64,000 bases of DNA from Rhizobiaceae bacterium (GCA_023953905.1 JAMLJA010000009.1:1-64000), one strand, 5' to 3'; shown: positions 26,409 to 36,908, counted from the stretch's first letter. Notes: generated from the letters alone by a model not told the origin. Numbers and translations: made by a program.

Positions 26409-27713
26409 ATGACCCAGACAGATATTGCACGACGCGTCTACAACCACGCCTGGAAGCTCGACCCGATCGTCCGCAGCCTGCTCGACACGGATTTCTACAA
26501 GCTTCTGATGCTGCAGATGATCTGGGGCATGTACCCGGACGTGGATGCCACCTTTTCCCTGATCAACCGGACCAAGTCGGTGCGACTTGCCGATGAGATC
26601 GACGAAGGCGAGTTGCGCGCAAATCTGGATCATGCCCGTTCTCTACGCCCGACCAAGAAGGAAATGATCTGGCTGGCAGGCAACACCTTCTACGGGCGCA
26701 GGCAGATATTCGAACCGGAGTTTCTGAGCTGGCTGGAGAATTTCCAGTTGCCCGAATACGAACTGCGCAAGTCTGACGGACAGTATGAGCTGCAATTCCA
26801 TGGCCCCTGGAAGTATACGACCATGTGGGAAATTCCGGCGCTTGCCATCATCAACGAGCTGCGCTCGCGCGCCGCGGTGCGCGGTTTCGGACCGTTTGCG
26901 CTCGATGTTCTCTATGCGCGGGCGAAGGCCAAGATGTGGGACAAGACCGAGCGGCTTCGTGCGCTTCCCGACATCCGGATTTCGGATTTCGGCACCCGTC
27001 GTCGCCATAGTTTTCTCTGGCAAAGGTGGTGCGTGGAAGCTCTCAAGGAAGGCATTGGTGATGCCTTCACCGGCACCAGCAACGTGCTTCTTGCCATGGA
27101 TACCGACCTAGAAGCGCTTGGAACCAACGCGCACGAACTGCCAATGGTGCTTGCTGCATTGGCGCGCACCGAGACCGAATTGCGGGCCGCGCCCTACAAG
27201 GTCTTGCGAGACTGGCAGCGCTATTATGGCGGTAATCTGCAGATCGTTCTTCCCGACGCCTTCGGCACGGCCGCCTTCCTGCGCGACGCGCCGGACTGGG
27301 TCGCTGACTGGACCGGCTTTCGCCCCGACAGCGCACCGCCCATCGAGGCGGGCGAGCGGATCATTCATTGGTGGAGACAGAAGGGCAAGGACCCGAAGGA
27401 CAAGCTGCTGATCTTCTCCGACGGCCTCGATGTGGACACCATCATCGAGACCTACCGGCATTTCGACGGCAAGGTGCGCATGTCATTCGGCTGGGGTACG
27501 AACCTAACCAATGATTTTGAGGACTGCGCACCGATCGAGACCGACGGATTGAGGGCGATTTCCCTGGTCTGCAAGGTTACGGAAGCCAATGGCCGGCCCG
27601 CGGTGAAGCTCTCCGACAATCCCGAGAAGGCAACGGGCGATCCGGCCGAGATCGAGCGGTATCTCAGGATTTTCGGCAATGAGGACCGCTCTGCCCACAA
27701 GGTGTATGTCTAG
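26409..27713 (+). CDS. pncB: nicotinate phosphoribosyltransferase
   Basis: Salvages nicotinate to nicotinate mononucleotide for NAD synthesis. The 434-residue enzyme begins with the conserved [16 protein letters not shown] and has [13 protein letters not shown]. Later come [16 protein letters not shown] and a [11 protein letters not shown] segment with [12 protein letters not shown] at the phosphoribosyl site. The ATG at 26409 gives the usual N-terminal length. Its 3' end overlaps the next gene by eight bases. Confidence 0.94.
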   Translation: MTQTDIARRVYNHAWKLDPIVRSLLDTDFYKLLMLQMIWGMYPDVDATFSLINRTKSVRLADEIDEGELRANLDHARSLRPTKKEMIWLAGNTFYGRRQIFEPEFLSWLENFQLPEYELRKSDGQYELQFHGPWKYTTMWEIPALAIINELRSRAAVRGFGPFALDVLYARAKAKMWDKTERLRALPDIRISDFGTRRRHSFLWQRWCVEALKEGIGDAFTGTSNVLLAMDTDLEALGTNAHELPMVLAALARTETELRAAPYKVLRDWQRYYGGNLQIVLPDAFGTAAFLRDAPDWVADWTGFRPDSAPPIEAGERIIHWWRQKGKDPKDKLLIFSDGLDVDTIIETYRHFDGKVRMSFGWGTNLTNDFEDCAPIETDGLRAISLVCKVTEANGRPAVKLSDNPEKATGDPAEIERYLRIFGNEDRSAHKVYV

Positions 27714-29136
27714 CGGCAGCCCCCTTGCCCGGAAGGGGCGCTGGATTGCCGTCGCTTTTGCCGTGGCGGCATGTTGCCTTGTCCATCCCGATGACGCGTT
27801 CGCCCATGCATCGGAACGCGGCCACGTTTTGCTCCTGCCAACAGGCTACTACATTCTCGGCGGAGCAGCGGCTGTTGCCGTGAGCTTTCTGGGACTAATG
27901 GTTTTGCCGCCGGATGCGCTTGACCGCCTCGCTGCGCTACGCCTGCAGCTTGGGCACCCGCCTGAGAAGCTGCGGATATGGACGAGCCTGCTAGGCTTCG
28001 GCCTGTTCGTTGTGCTGGTTCTCGCCGGATTTCACGGCAGCCGAGACCCTCTGTCGAACCCTTTGCCGCTCACCATCTGGACGTTGGTGTGGGTCGGTGT
28101 GACCTTGCTCCAGGGGCTTGTGGGTGATCTCTGGCGCTGGGTCGATCCTTGGTATGCGCCCGTGCGAGTGACCGCGCGCCTCTTTGGCGGGCCATTTGCC
28201 AGGTTGCCCGCGCATTTCGGCTATTGGCCGGCCGTTATCGGATTGGCAGCCTTCGCCTGGTTCGAACTGATCTACCCGGCGCCGGAAGATCCGGCGATAC
28301 TCGCAATCGTGGTTCTGGTCTACTGGCTTGCCACATTCGCGCTGATGCTCATTTTCGGCCATGAATCCTGGAGCCGCAGCGGTGAGTTCCTGACTGTCTT
28401 CTTCCGGTTGATCTCTCGCTTTTCGATCATCGGAACAAGTGACAAGGACGGCAGCCTTCAGATCTGCTGGCCGGGCGCGAGACTTTCCACTGCCGCCCAG
28501 GTGCCAGTCGGCGCTGTCGTGTTTCTGCTGCTGGCATTGAGTTCGGTGTCGTTCGACGGCCTTTCCAAGACCTTTTTGTGGCTTGGGTTGAACGGCATCA
28601 ACCCGCTGGAATTTCCCGGTCGAACAGCGCTCGTGACGGTCAACACCGCTGGGCTGGCGCTGACTTTCGCCGGTTTGGCGGCAGTGTTCTTCGCTGCAGT
28701 GTTTATCGGCGAAAGGCTGGTCGCCAGCGTTGAGCCGTTCCACAAGGCCGTCGGCCTGCTTGTCTGGTCGATCGTGCCCATAGCTCTGGCCTATCATCTC
28801 TCCCACTATCTTCTGGCGCTGGTGGTTGATGGGCAATACGCGCTTGTCGCGCTGTCCGACCCATTTGCTGTGGGATGGAACCTGCTCGGCACGGCAAATT
28901 TCCAGGTTCAGGCCGCAATCGCCACCGGATCGGATCCCGCTTGGGTGATTTGGAACGTGCAGGCGGCGATCATCATTCTCGGCCACATTCTCGCGGTCGT
29001 CGTTTCGCACGGACTGGCGTTTCGTCTTCATGCCGACGCGCGCAAGGCTGTGACGAGCCAGATTCCGCTCACGCTGCTCATGATTGGATATACGGTGTTC
29101 GGTCTCTGGCTGCTTGCCTCGCCCACTGCCGGTTGA
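27706..29136 (+). CDS. polytopic membrane protein of unknown function
   Basis: A 476-residue protein that I cannot name. An N-terminal hydrophobic segment ends in [12 protein letters not shown], resembling a signal peptide followed by a His-containing external stretch. About ten further transmembrane helices follow. A hydrophilic loop [19 protein letters not shown] and a segment [14 protein letters not shown] stand out, and HLSHYLL with [11 protein letters not shown] place histidines in membrane helices. The ATG at 27706 overlaps pncB. Candidate roles are transport or metal-linked membrane chemistry; none is shown. Confidence 0.75.
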   Translation: MSSGSPLARKGRWIAVAFAVAACCLVHPDDAFAHASERGHVLLLPTGYYILGGAAAVAVSFLGLMVLPPDALDRLAALRLQLGHPPEKLRIWTSLLGFGLFVVLVLAGFHGSRDPLSNPLPLTIWTLVWVGVTLLQGLVGDLWRWVDPWYAPVRVTARLFGGPFARLPAHFGYWPAVIGLAAFAWFELIYPAPEDPAILAIVVLVYWLATFALMLIFGHESWSRSGEFLTVFFRLISRFSIIGTSDKDGSLQICWPGARLSTAAQVPVGAVVFLLLALSSVSFDGLSKTFLWLGLNGINPLEFPGRTALVTVNTAGLALTFAGLAAVFFAAVFIGERLVASVEPFHKAVGLLVWSIVPIALAYHLSHYLLALVVDGQYALVALSDPFAVGWNLLGTANFQVQAAIATGSDPAWVIWNVQAAIIILGHILAVVVSHGLAFRLHADARKAVTSQIPLTLLMIGYTVFGLWLLASPTAG

Positions 29137-29258
29137 AGCTCGCTGCGCACGTCTTGCCGCACTGTGCCATTGGTGATTTATTGCGTAGCTGAATGACTTG
29201 CGCTGCCGCAACGCGGCGCGGTGAACATCGTCACAGTGATCGGGAATAGGGGACACGC

Positions 29259-30563
29259 ATGAGCAACACGCGCGACAAGGCTGGCTTTGCGAATTCGAGG
29301 ATTTCGCGACGCACGGCGATCAAGGGACTGGGTGCTGTCGCCGCGTTGGGCACGGCGCCCGGCTATGTACGCTATGCAGGCGCTCAGACCAGCGAGCCGA
29401 TCCGCATTGGCTTTCAGGCCCACAAGACCGGAATCGGCGCGGCTTATGGCCGTTGGTACGAAAAGACGACGATGGCTGCCGTGAAGCTCATCAACGACGC
29501 GGGCGGGATCAACGGCCGCCCTGTTGAGATCATCACCGAAGACGATGGCACCGATCCGGCCCGTGGCGCGGAGGTCGTCGCAAAGCTGGCCACCCAGCAT
29601 AAATGCGATCTCGTCTATGGCACGCTCTTCAGCCATGTAGTTACCGGCTCGGCGCCCGTCGCAGGCGAGCTGAAAGTTCCCTATTTCGTGGTCAGCGAAG
29701 GCTACCACGTGGCTTCCGGCAAGCTGAACCGCTGGTGTCTGCAGCCGGGCATCACCGATGTCCGTTCGCAAGTGACGTCGGTGGCCCCATGGATGGCCGG
29801 CAATCTGGGCAAGAAGGTCACGATGATCTTCCCGGACTACGCCTTTGGCTATGATCACCGCGACTATCTGCCCCCCGCGCTGAAGGCACAGGGTGCCGAG
29901 GTTCTCGCTCAGATCGCAATTCCGCCGACCGAAACGTCCTTCACCAAATATCTGCCGCAGATCCCATCCGACACCGAGGTGCTCTATCACGTCATGGTCG
30001 GTCCGGCCGTGCTGACCTTCGTCAAGGAGCTCGGCGAGTTCTACGGTTCGAGCGGGCCACAATTGTTCGGCTTCATCGATTCGCTGGAGGCGGTGGACAT
30101 CAACAGCCCAGGCCTTGAATTCCTTGATGGCAGCCATTTTTGGGAGGGGTCGCCTCGCTATGCCCAGGAAAACGATTCCGACGCGCAGAAAGCCTATCGC
30201 GCGGCAGTGGGCATCGACGACAATGGCGCGTCCCTGCAGGATCCGAAGGACATTTCCACGGCAGCTCACATGTTCGGCTGCTGGGAAACGCTCTATGTCA
30301 TCAAGCAAGCGATGGAAGCGTGCGACTACAAGAGCACGGACGACCGGGCCAAGCTGGTCGAGGCGACTGAAGCCATGACCGAGATGAAAGAAGGTCCCGA
30401 GCATCCGCAGGGTGACAAGATCTTCAACGGCAAGATCCATCAGGCGTTCGGCCATCAGAATATCTCCAAGCTTGAAGGCGGCAAGCTCAAGGTCGTGCAC
30501 CGTACCTCGATTGAGGATGGGCAGTACGAGCCGCAGGCGGACTACACCACGACGCCTCTGTAG
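29259..30563 (+). CDS. branched-chain-amino-acid/amide-type ABC transporter substrate-binding protein, Tat-exported
   Basis: Periplasmic binding protein of 434 residues (Peripla_BP_6 family) that would deliver its ligand to the following LivHMGF-like proteins. The N-terminus has a twin-arginine signal, ISRRTAIKG (Arg17-Arg18), ending near AGA at residue 42. Binding-domain motifs include the family strand INDAGGINGRPVEII and DYAFGYDHRDYL. Binding proteins of this class take amino acids, urea, amides or similar polar compounds. The hydantoinase-like gene at the end of the cluster hints at a cyclic amide. Confidence 0.9.
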   Translation: MSNTRDKAGFANSRISRRTAIKGLGAVAALGTAPGYVRYAGAQTSEPIRIGFQAHKTGIGAAYGRWYEKTTMAAVKLINDAGGINGRPVEIITEDDGTDPARGAEVVAKLATQHKCDLVYGTLFSHVVTGSAPVAGELKVPYFVVSEGYHVASGKLNRWCLQPGITDVRSQVTSVAPWMAGNLGKKVTMIFPDYAFGYDHRDYLPPALKAQGAEVLAQIAIPPTETSFTKYLPQIPSDTEVLYHVMVGPAVLTFVKELGEFYGSSGPQLFGFIDSLEAVDINSPGLEFLDGSHFWEGSPRYAQENDSDAQKAYRAAVGIDDNGASLQDPKDISTAAHMFGCWETLYVIKQAMEACDYKSTDDRAKLVEATEAMTEMKEGPEHPQGDKIFNGKIHQAFGHQNISKLEGGKLKVVHRTSIEDGQYEPQADYTTTPL

Positions 30564-30675
30564 AAGCGGCGTGGGCGGTTTGTCTTTGTCAGGGTCGCTT
30601 CTGTGGATGCGGCCCGCTTTGCAGCTTCGCGGCACGAAAATGCCTGCAACGCCGATATGTGGCCGGAGCAACTGA

Positions 30676-31557
30676 TTGTCATTCGGCCCGCATCTCCTGC
30701 TCGCTTGTCTTGAAGGCCTCGTCACGGCGGCGGTGCTGTCATTGACCGCGCTCGGCTTGTCGCTGGTCTTCGGCGTCATGCGCATCGTCAACGTCGCGCA
30801 TGGCGAGTTCTTCATGCTTGGCGCGGTCCTCGCCTGGTGGGCTGCCTCGCTCGCTGGCGGCGATCCCGTCATTGGCTTCCTGTTGGCGCTGGTGATCAGC
30901 CCGCTGATCGTGGGTGCCATCGCGTTACTGTCGGAGCGCCTTGTTCTGCGGCGGCTGCACTACAATCCGGAAGCGACCATCGTTGCGACCATCGGTCTTC
31001 TCTACATTCTTCAGCAGGCTGCGTTGTCGCTATATGGGCCGGAGGCCCGCCCGGTACCGGCGCCGTTCAACGTCCGTATCGTGCTGCCCTGGTTCGGTTA
31101 TTCCGGCTACAAACTGTTCGTCATAGCAGCATCCGCCTCGCTGCTTGTCGCCACCTGGCTGGTGCTGACACGAACGCGCATCGGCCTGGTCATGCGCGCG
31201 ACGCAGTATGATCGTGAGACGGCGCAGGCCTTCGGCATACCTGTCGACCGGGTTTACGGTGGCGTGTTCGCGCTTGGGGCAATGCTAGCGGCGGTGGCTG
31301 CAGTGCTTATCGTCCCGATACAGCAGGCACATTATCTCATGGGTCGCGATCCGCTGCTCTTGTCCTTCATCGTCGTCATTATCGGCGGCCTCGGGTCATT
31401 GCGCGGAACCTTGATCGCGGCGCTTCTGATCGGTCTTTCCGACGGCGTCATCTCCATGTTCTTTTCGCCGACATTGGCCAAGATGATCGCCACGCTGGCG
31501 GTTGCGCTTGTGCTGGTGTTTCGCCCCCAGGGCCTGTTCGGGACCGCCCAGCGATGA
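30676..31557 (+). CDS. LivH-type ABC permease
   Basis: Inner-membrane permease of 293 residues, about eight helices, with the family motifs GLSLVFGVMRIVNVAHGEF at the N-terminus and IGGLGSLRGTL near the C-terminus. The start is a TTG at 30676 supported by GGAG eight bases upstream; no ATG begins the frame earlier. It overlaps the next permease by ATGA. Confidence 0.92.
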   Translation: MSFGPHLLLACLEGLVTAAVLSLTALGLSLVFGVMRIVNVAHGEFFMLGAVLAWWAASLAGGDPVIGFLLALVISPLIVGAIALLSERLVLRRLHYNPEATIVATIGLLYILQQAALSLYGPEARPVPAPFNVRIVLPWFGYSGYKLFVIAASASLLVATWLVLTRTRIGLVMRATQYDRETAQAFGIPVDRVYGGVFALGAMLAAVAAVLIVPIQQAHYLMGRDPLLLSFIVVIIGGLGSLRGTLIAALLIGLSDGVISMFFSPTLAKMIATLAVALVLVFRPQGLFGTAQR

Positions 31558-32507
31558 GCGGCGCAAAGGCCATTTCGCTGCATGTCGCGGTGATAATTCT
31601 GCTGTTCGCGCTGAATTTTCTCCTGCCTGAGTATCATCACGGCGTGCTTGCGCGCGTCATGGTCTTTGCGGTCTTCGCAATGGGATACGCGCTGCTCTTT
31701 GGCTATGCGGGCCTGCTCAGTCTGGGGCATTCCATGTTCTTTGCCGCCGGTATGTATGGTGCTGCTCTGCCGGTGCTGCATCTCGGCTGGAGCGCCCCAT
31801 TGGCGTTCGTGGCGGGCATCGCGGCCGGCACCGCATTGTCGCTTCTCATAGCGCTGCTCGCCTTGCGTACGACAGGCGTGGCCTTCATGATCGTCACCAT
31901 GATGTTTGCGCAGGTGTTCTATCTGGCGATCATCTACTTCAGCCCATGGACCCGCGGCGATGAAGGCTTCGCGCTCGACCGCCAGGCGCGCATCGTAGAC
32001 CTTGGGGGAAATCTCGTCGATCTGACGAATCCGACGGCACGCTACATGATAGCGCTGCTACTTTTCACGATCGCTCTGTTCACCATGCTGCGGGTGGTAA
32101 CGTCACCGTTTGGCCGCGTGCTCGTTGCCATCCGTGAGAATGAGGAGCGGACCCGCATGCTCGGCTACAACACTTTCGCCAACAAGCTGGTGGCAGTGGT
32201 TGTGTCAGGAACGGTCTGCGCTGCCGCAGGAGCCGCCTATGCGCTTCTCTTCGGGTTCGCTGGCGCCGGTTTCGCGTCGGTTCAATATTCCATACTGCCC
32301 TTGCTCTGGAGCCTGCTGGGCGGTGCCGCAACGACTCTCGGTCCCGCGCTGGGCGCCCTCTTCATGTACTATCTGGTCGACATCACCAGCGGCTACACAA
32401 GCGCCTATCTGTTGTTCGTTGGCATCCTTTTAATGTTGCTCGTGCTCTTCTTCCCCAAAGGCATATTGGGCACGGCGCGCGACCGGTGGGCACGGTGGCT
32501 GCCATGA
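31554..32507 (+). CDS. LivM-type ABC permease
   Basis: Second permease, 317 residues with about nine helices. Motifs include YAGLLSLGHSMFFAAGMY and VAIRENEERTRMLGYN, the cytoplasmic coupling segment of LivM proteins. It overlaps the LivH-type gene and is 25 bases before the first ATPase gene. Confidence 0.92.
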   Translation: MSGAKAISLHVAVIILLFALNFLLPEYHHGVLARVMVFAVFAMGYALLFGYAGLLSLGHSMFFAAGMYGAALPVLHLGWSAPLAFVAGIAAGTALSLLIALLALRTTGVAFMIVTMMFAQVFYLAIIYFSPWTRGDEGFALDRQARIVDLGGNLVDLTNPTARYMIALLLFTIALFTMLRVVTSPFGRVLVAIRENEERTRMLGYNTFANKLVAVVVSGTVCAAAGAAYALLFGFAGAGFASVQYSILPLLWSLLGGAATTLGPALGALFMYYLVDITSGYTSAYLLFVGILLMLLVLFFPKGILGTARDRWARWLP

Positions 32508-32532
32508 TCCATGCACGGCCCATGGTGCGCGC

Positions 32533-33276
32533 ATGACGCCTCTTCTGACCACGCGCGGCCTCAGCCGATCATTTGGAGGTCTGAAGGCCGTCGATAAGGT
32601 CGATTTCGACGTGATGCCCGGCGAGATACGCGCCGTGATCGGCCCGAACGGCGCCGGCAAGACCACGTTCGTGAGCCTCATCTGCGGGCGGATCGGCGCT
32701 GATGCCGGCCGCATCGACTTCGATGGGCAGGACATTACGGATCTGCCGGCCTATCAGCGCGTTCGCAAGGGGATCGCCTACACGTTCCAGATCACCAGCG
32801 TGTTCGCCAAACTGAGCGCATACGACAATGTTGCACTTGCGGTGCAGCGCTCGATGCTCGACACGCCAGACGCCAGGCAGAGTTCGAAGGCCCTGCGTGG
32901 AAAGGTGATGGAGGCGTTGCGGCGCACCGGCCTCGAGGATCGAGCGGACGCGCAGGCGGGAACGCTTTCTTATGGTCATCAGCGGCTTCTCGAAGTGGCG
33001 ATGGGCCTCGCTCTCAAGCCCAGACTTCTGATCCTGGACGAGCCGACGCAAGGGCTCTCCGATGCCGAGATCGTCGATTTTATTGCGCTCATACGCGAAA
33101 TCGCAAAAACGGCTACCGTGCTCCTGATCGAGCACAACATGCAGGTGGTCATGCAACTCGCGCATCGCGTCTCGGTGTTTGAGGCGGGACGCATGATCGC
33201 TGACGATACACCCGACGCCATTCGTGAAAATCCCGTGGTTCAACATGCCTATCTGGGGGATGGCCCGGATGAGTGA
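32533..33276 (+). CDS. LivG-type ABC ATP-binding protein
   Basis: Cytoplasmic ATPase of 247 residues. Walker A is GPNGAGKTT, the signature is LSYGHQRLLEVAMGLA and Walker B is LLILDEPTQGLS. The signature reads LSYGH instead of LSGGQ, a common LivG/UrtD variation. It overlaps the second ATPase gene by eight bases. Confidence 0.92.
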   Translation: MTPLLTTRGLSRSFGGLKAVDKVDFDVMPGEIRAVIGPNGAGKTTFVSLICGRIGADAGRIDFDGQDITDLPAYQRVRKGIAYTFQITSVFAKLSAYDNVALAVQRSMLDTPDARQSSKALRGKVMEALRRTGLEDRADAQAGTLSYGHQRLLEVAMGLALKPRLLILDEPTQGLSDAEIVDFIALIREIAKTATVLLIEHNMQVVMQLAHRVSVFEAGRMIADDTPDAIRENPVVQHAYLGDGPDE

Positions 33277-33976
33277 CGCGCTGACGATCACCGGGCTGGA
33301 TTGCTTCTACGGCGAGGTCCAGGTTTTGCGCGAGTTCGCCCTTGATCTGCGCAGGGGCGAGGTGCTCTGCCTGCTTGGGCGAAATGGTGCCGGCAAGACG
33401 ACCGCCCTCAAGGCGATCATGGGACTTGTCCCCGCGCATGCAGGCTCCATCAAGCTCGGCGATGTCGAACTCACGGATTTGCCGGCCTATCAGGTGCCGA
33501 AGGCCGGTGTCGCCTACGTGCCGCAGGGTCGGCGTCTGTTTTCAGAAATGACTGTCGCCGAGAACCTCGACATCGGTTTGATGACCCGTGGCAAGGGGGC
33601 TGCAACGCGTGAAGCCGTGCTTGAGCTTTTTCCGGTGTTGCGCGAGCGCCTGAAGCAACGCTCCGGCACATTGTCGGGCGGCGAGCAACAGATGCTGGCG
33701 ATGGCGCGGGCTCTCTGCGTCGAGCCCGATGTGCTGCTGCTGGATGAACCGACCGAGGGCCTGATGCCCTCGATGATTGCGCGGATACGGGAAACCGTCG
33801 CGCGGCTGCGCGAACGTGGGGTGTCGACTATTCTCGTGGAGCAGCGAGTTGATGCGGTCTTGCCCGTGGCCGACCGTGTCGCCTTCATCGAAAACGGCCG
33901 CAACCGCGAGATTGTCGATGTTCAACGCCTCCGCGACGATCCGCACCTGGTCAGGCGATATGTGGGCGTGGGGTAA
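33269..33976 (+). CDS. LivF-type ABC ATP-binding protein
   Basis: Second ATPase, 235 residues. Walker A is GRNGAGKTT, the signature is LSGGEQQMLAMARAL and Walker B is VLLLDEPTEGLMP. The YVPQGRRLFSEMTV segment is diagnostic of LivF/UrtE. I start it at 33269, overlapping the LivG-type gene, because this gives the normal family N-terminus. Confidence 0.92.
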   Translation: MSDALTITGLDCFYGEVQVLREFALDLRRGEVLCLLGRNGAGKTTALKAIMGLVPAHAGSIKLGDVELTDLPAYQVPKAGVAYVPQGRRLFSEMTVAENLDIGLMTRGKGAATREAVLELFPVLRERLKQRSGTLSGGEQQMLAMARALCVEPDVLLLDEPTEGLMPSMIARIRETVARLRERGVSTILVEQRVDAVLPVADRVAFIENGRNREIVDVQRLRDDPHLVRRYVGVG

Positions 33977-34042
33977 TCCGGCTTCCTTCGCAGGCGTCTT
34001 TGCAATAGACGCTAGGTCCCCATTGTGCCGTGTTCGGGCCCC

Positions 34043-36052
34043 ATGACCGCGCAGACCTCTTCCAGCCTCTTTCTCGGTATCGATACGGGCGGCACCTACA
34101 CGGATGCCGTTTTGTGGTCGCACAAGGATGGCGTTGCCGCCAAGGCGAAGTCACTCACGACGCGTCATGATCTCGCAATTGGTATTGCCGGCGCGGTCGA
34201 GACGGTGCTCGCATCCGCTGCGGTTGATCCTTCGGCCATCAAACTCGTGTCGATGTCGACGACGCTGGCCACAAACGCGCTCGTTGAGGGGCAAGGCGGC
34301 CGTGTGGCACTGGTCATGATCGGCTTCTCGGAACAGGACCTCGCTCGCGATGGGCTGGAATCTGCTCTTGGCACTGATCCCGTGGTATTTTGTCCGGGCG
34401 GGCACGATGTCCATGGAAACGCCGCTTCGCTCGACCTTTCCGGACTTGAAACCGCACTTGTCGAGCTTGGAGGAAGTATTTCCGGTTTCGCGGTCTGTGC
34501 CTATTTTGCCACCCGCAATTCCGCGCACGAAATTGCTGCGCGAGACCTGATCCGGGAACGGACCGGATTGCCGGTCACGGCAAGTCATGAATTGTCGTCC
34601 AAGTTGGGCGGCCCGCGTCGCGCACTGACCACACTGCTCAACGCGCGCCTGATCTCCATGATCGACCGGCTGATCTCCGCGACAGAAGGATTTCTCGAAG
34701 CGCGCGGCATCCGGGCACCGCTGATGGTGGTGCGCGGTGATGGCGCTCTCGTATCGGCGGCGTTTGCCCGCCACCGGCCGATTGAAACCATCCTCTCCGG
34801 ACCAGCCGCGAGTCTGGTCGGCGCCCGCCATATGACGGGCCTCGACGATGCCGTCGTCTCCGACATTGGCGGGACCACGACCGATGTTGCGGTGCTCGAC
34901 AAGGGCCGGCCACGGCTCGATCCGGAGGGAGCCACCGTCGGCGGCTACCGAACTATGGTTGAAGCGGTCGCGATGCGCACCTTCGGCCTTGGCGGAGACT
35001 CCGAGGTCGCGTTCGAGGAAGGCTCTCTGGCGCCGCGCATCATTCTCGGCCCGCGACGCCTCGTGCCCGTATCGCTTGCGGCGGTCGATCACGAGCAAGC
35101 AGTTGTCGACGTGCTTGAGAGGCAGTTGCGCGGCTCGAGCCCAGGACGGCTGGACGGTCGGCTCGTGGTGCGTACAGGTGTGCCCGACCGGCTGGCCGCT
35201 GGTCTGACGGCAGCGGAGCAAAAGCTGTTCGCCCTGATGTCAAGGGTGCCGCAGCCATTGGACCGTGTGCTTGCCTCAAACGCCCAACTGGCAACGCTCA
35301 ATCGCCTCGTGTCACGCGGGTTGGCGCATATTGTCGGCTTCACGCCATCGGATGCGGCCCATGTCTTGGGGCTTCAGGCGAACTGGAACGCAGGGGCTGC
35401 GCGGCTTGCCGCAGAACTGTTCGCCAGACGCCGTGACGGGCGCGGTCAAGCCGTGGCGCCGACGCCCGAGGCGATCAGCGCGCGGGTGCTATCTGCGCTG
35501 ACCCGTCGATCAGCCGAGGTCATACTGGAGACCGCTTTTGCCGAAGACGGGCTTGATGGCACTGCGACGGTGGCCCATTCGCTGATTCAGCGTGCGATGG
35601 ATGCGCATCAGGGTATCGCCCGATTGTCGCTGGCGCTGGATCGGCCGGTGATCGGCCTTGGTGCCTCCGCACCTCTCCACTATGCGGGGCTGGAGCCGCT
35701 CGTCGGCAATCGCTGCATCGTGCCAACCGACACCGATGTCGCCAATGCGCTCGGAGCGGTGGTCGGACAGGTACGCGTCAGTGCGGAGGCAACCGTGACC
35801 CAGCCGGAAGAAGGTCTGTTCCGGCTTTCAGTGACGCCAGCCACGGTTTTCCAGGACGAAGCGGCGGCACTCGATGTCGCCGAGACCCATGTCCGGCAAC
35901 GTGCCATGGCGCTTGCCCTTGAAGCAGGCGCTGAAATGCCTGAACTCACCATTGAGCGCGATGTTCGGACTGCAACCATCGAGGGGCAGCGACGTTTCAT
36001 CGAAGCACATATCGTTGCCGTGGCCAGCGGACGACCGAGCATCGCCGCCTGA
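34043..36052 (+). CDS. hydantoinase/oxoprolinase family protein (HyuA-like)
   Basis: ATP-dependent cyclic-amide hydrolase type protein of 669 residues. The N-terminal actin-like ATPase motif is GIDTGGTYTDAVLW; a second nucleotide motif DIGGTTTDVAVLD lies in the hydantoinase_A domain. STTLATNALVEGQGG matches the family. Members act on hydantoins, 5-oxoproline or, in related complexes, acetone, usually with a HyuB partner. No HyuB gene is present here. Position 66 bases after the ABC importer suggests it handles the imported compound or its product. Confidence 0.87.
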   Translation: MTAQTSSSLFLGIDTGGTYTDAVLWSHKDGVAAKAKSLTTRHDLAIGIAGAVETVLASAAVDPSAIKLVSMSTTLATNALVEGQGGRVALVMIGFSEQDLARDGLESALGTDPVVFCPGGHDVHGNAASLDLSGLETALVELGGSISGFAVCAYFATRNSAHEIAARDLIRERTGLPVTASHELSSKLGGPRRALTTLLNARLISMIDRLISATEGFLEARGIRAPLMVVRGDGALVSAAFARHRPIETILSGPAASLVGARHMTGLDDAVVSDIGGTTTDVAVLDKGRPRLDPEGATVGGYRTMVEAVAMRTFGLGGDSEVAFEEGSLAPRIILGPRRLVPVSLAAVDHEQAVVDVLERQLRGSSPGRLDGRLVVRTGVPDRLAAGLTAAEQKLFALMSRVPQPLDRVLASNAQLATLNRLVSRGLAHIVGFTPSDAAHVLGLQANWNAGAARLAAELFARRRDGRGQAVAPTPEAISARVLSALTRRSAEVILETAFAEDGLDGTATVAHSLIQRAMDAHQGIARLSLALDRPVIGLGASAPLHYAGLEPLVGNRCIVPTDTDVANALGAVVGQVRVSAEATVTQPEEGLFRLSVTPATVFQDEAAALDVAETHVRQRAMALALEAGAEMPELTIERDVRTATIEGQRRFIEAHIVAVASGRPSIAA

Positions 36053-36146
36053 TTCCAGCCAATCTCCGTTTTCTCGGAGCGTCTTGACCTTCCAGTTGCT
36101 GGAACACCCATCTTTCGATCCACGCCAATGAAAGGGAGTGTTGTCG

Positions 36147-36908
36147 ATGGCGAATTCCGACATCAAGCAAGCAACCATCTATCGAATGGTCATGCCCAAA
36201 CATACGTGCCCGTGGGGCCTGAAGAGCGTCGATCTGCTCAAGCGAAAGGGCTTTTCGATCGATGACCACTGGCTGCGGACGCGCGCCGAGACCGATGCGT
36301 TCAAGGCCGAACACGACGTCGAGACCACTCCGCAAACCTTTATCGATGGCAAACGCATTGGCGGATATGACGACCTCAGACGTTTCTTCGGACTGGCGGT
36401 TCATGACCCGGACGCTGTCAGTTATCGGCCCGTGATGACCGTGTTCGGTGTCGCATTGCTGCTCGCGCTTGCCACGAGTTGGGCAACTCAGGGGAGCATC
36501 GTGACCCTGCACGCCGCCGAATGGTTCATCGCCATCAGCATGTGTCTGCTTGCCATGCTGAAACTTCAGGACGTGGAGAGCTTTTCCACCATGTTTCTGA
36601 ACTACGATCTTCTGGCCAAACGCTATGTTCCCTATTCCTACGTCTATCCCTACGCCGAACTGGCAGCGGGGGTATTGATGGTGTCCGGAGCATTGGTTTG
36701 GCTGTCGGTGCCGATCGCACTCTTTATCGGTATCATCGGGGCAGTGTCGGTGTTTAAGGCCGTTTACATCGATCGCCGCGAACTCAAATGCGCCTGCGTC
36801 GGCGGTTCGAGCAAAGTGCCGCTTGGTTTCGTGTCTCTGACGGAAAACGTGATGATGGTCGCGATGGCGGTGTGGATGATCCTGCGCCATGCTGTGCTGG
36901 GTCTGTGA
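36147..36908 (+). CDS. glutaredoxin domain fused to MauE/DoxX-like membrane domain
   Basis: A 253-residue fusion. Residues 8-82 form a glutaredoxin-like domain with a single-thiol motif CPWG (Cys21) and the cis-proline segment TTPQTF. From about residue 95 four transmembrane helices follow, similar to MauE redox-associated proteins. A CAC pair (Cys215, Cys217) near the end could exchange disulfides with the glutaredoxin part. The ATG at 36147 has AAGGGAG eight bases upstream. Likely a thiol relay at the membrane; substrate unknown. Confidence 0.85.
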   Translation: MANSDIKQATIYRMVMPKHTCPWGLKSVDLLKRKGFSIDDHWLRTRAETDAFKAEHDVETTPQTFIDGKRIGGYDDLRRFFGLAVHDPDAVSYRPVMTVFGVALLLALATSWATQGSIVTLHAAEWFIAISMCLLAMLKLQDVESFSTMFLNYDLLAKRYVPYSYVYPYAELAAGVLMVSGALVWLSVPIALFIGIIGAVSVFKAVYIDRRELKCACVGGSSKVPLGFVSLTENVMMVAMAVWMILRHAVLGL

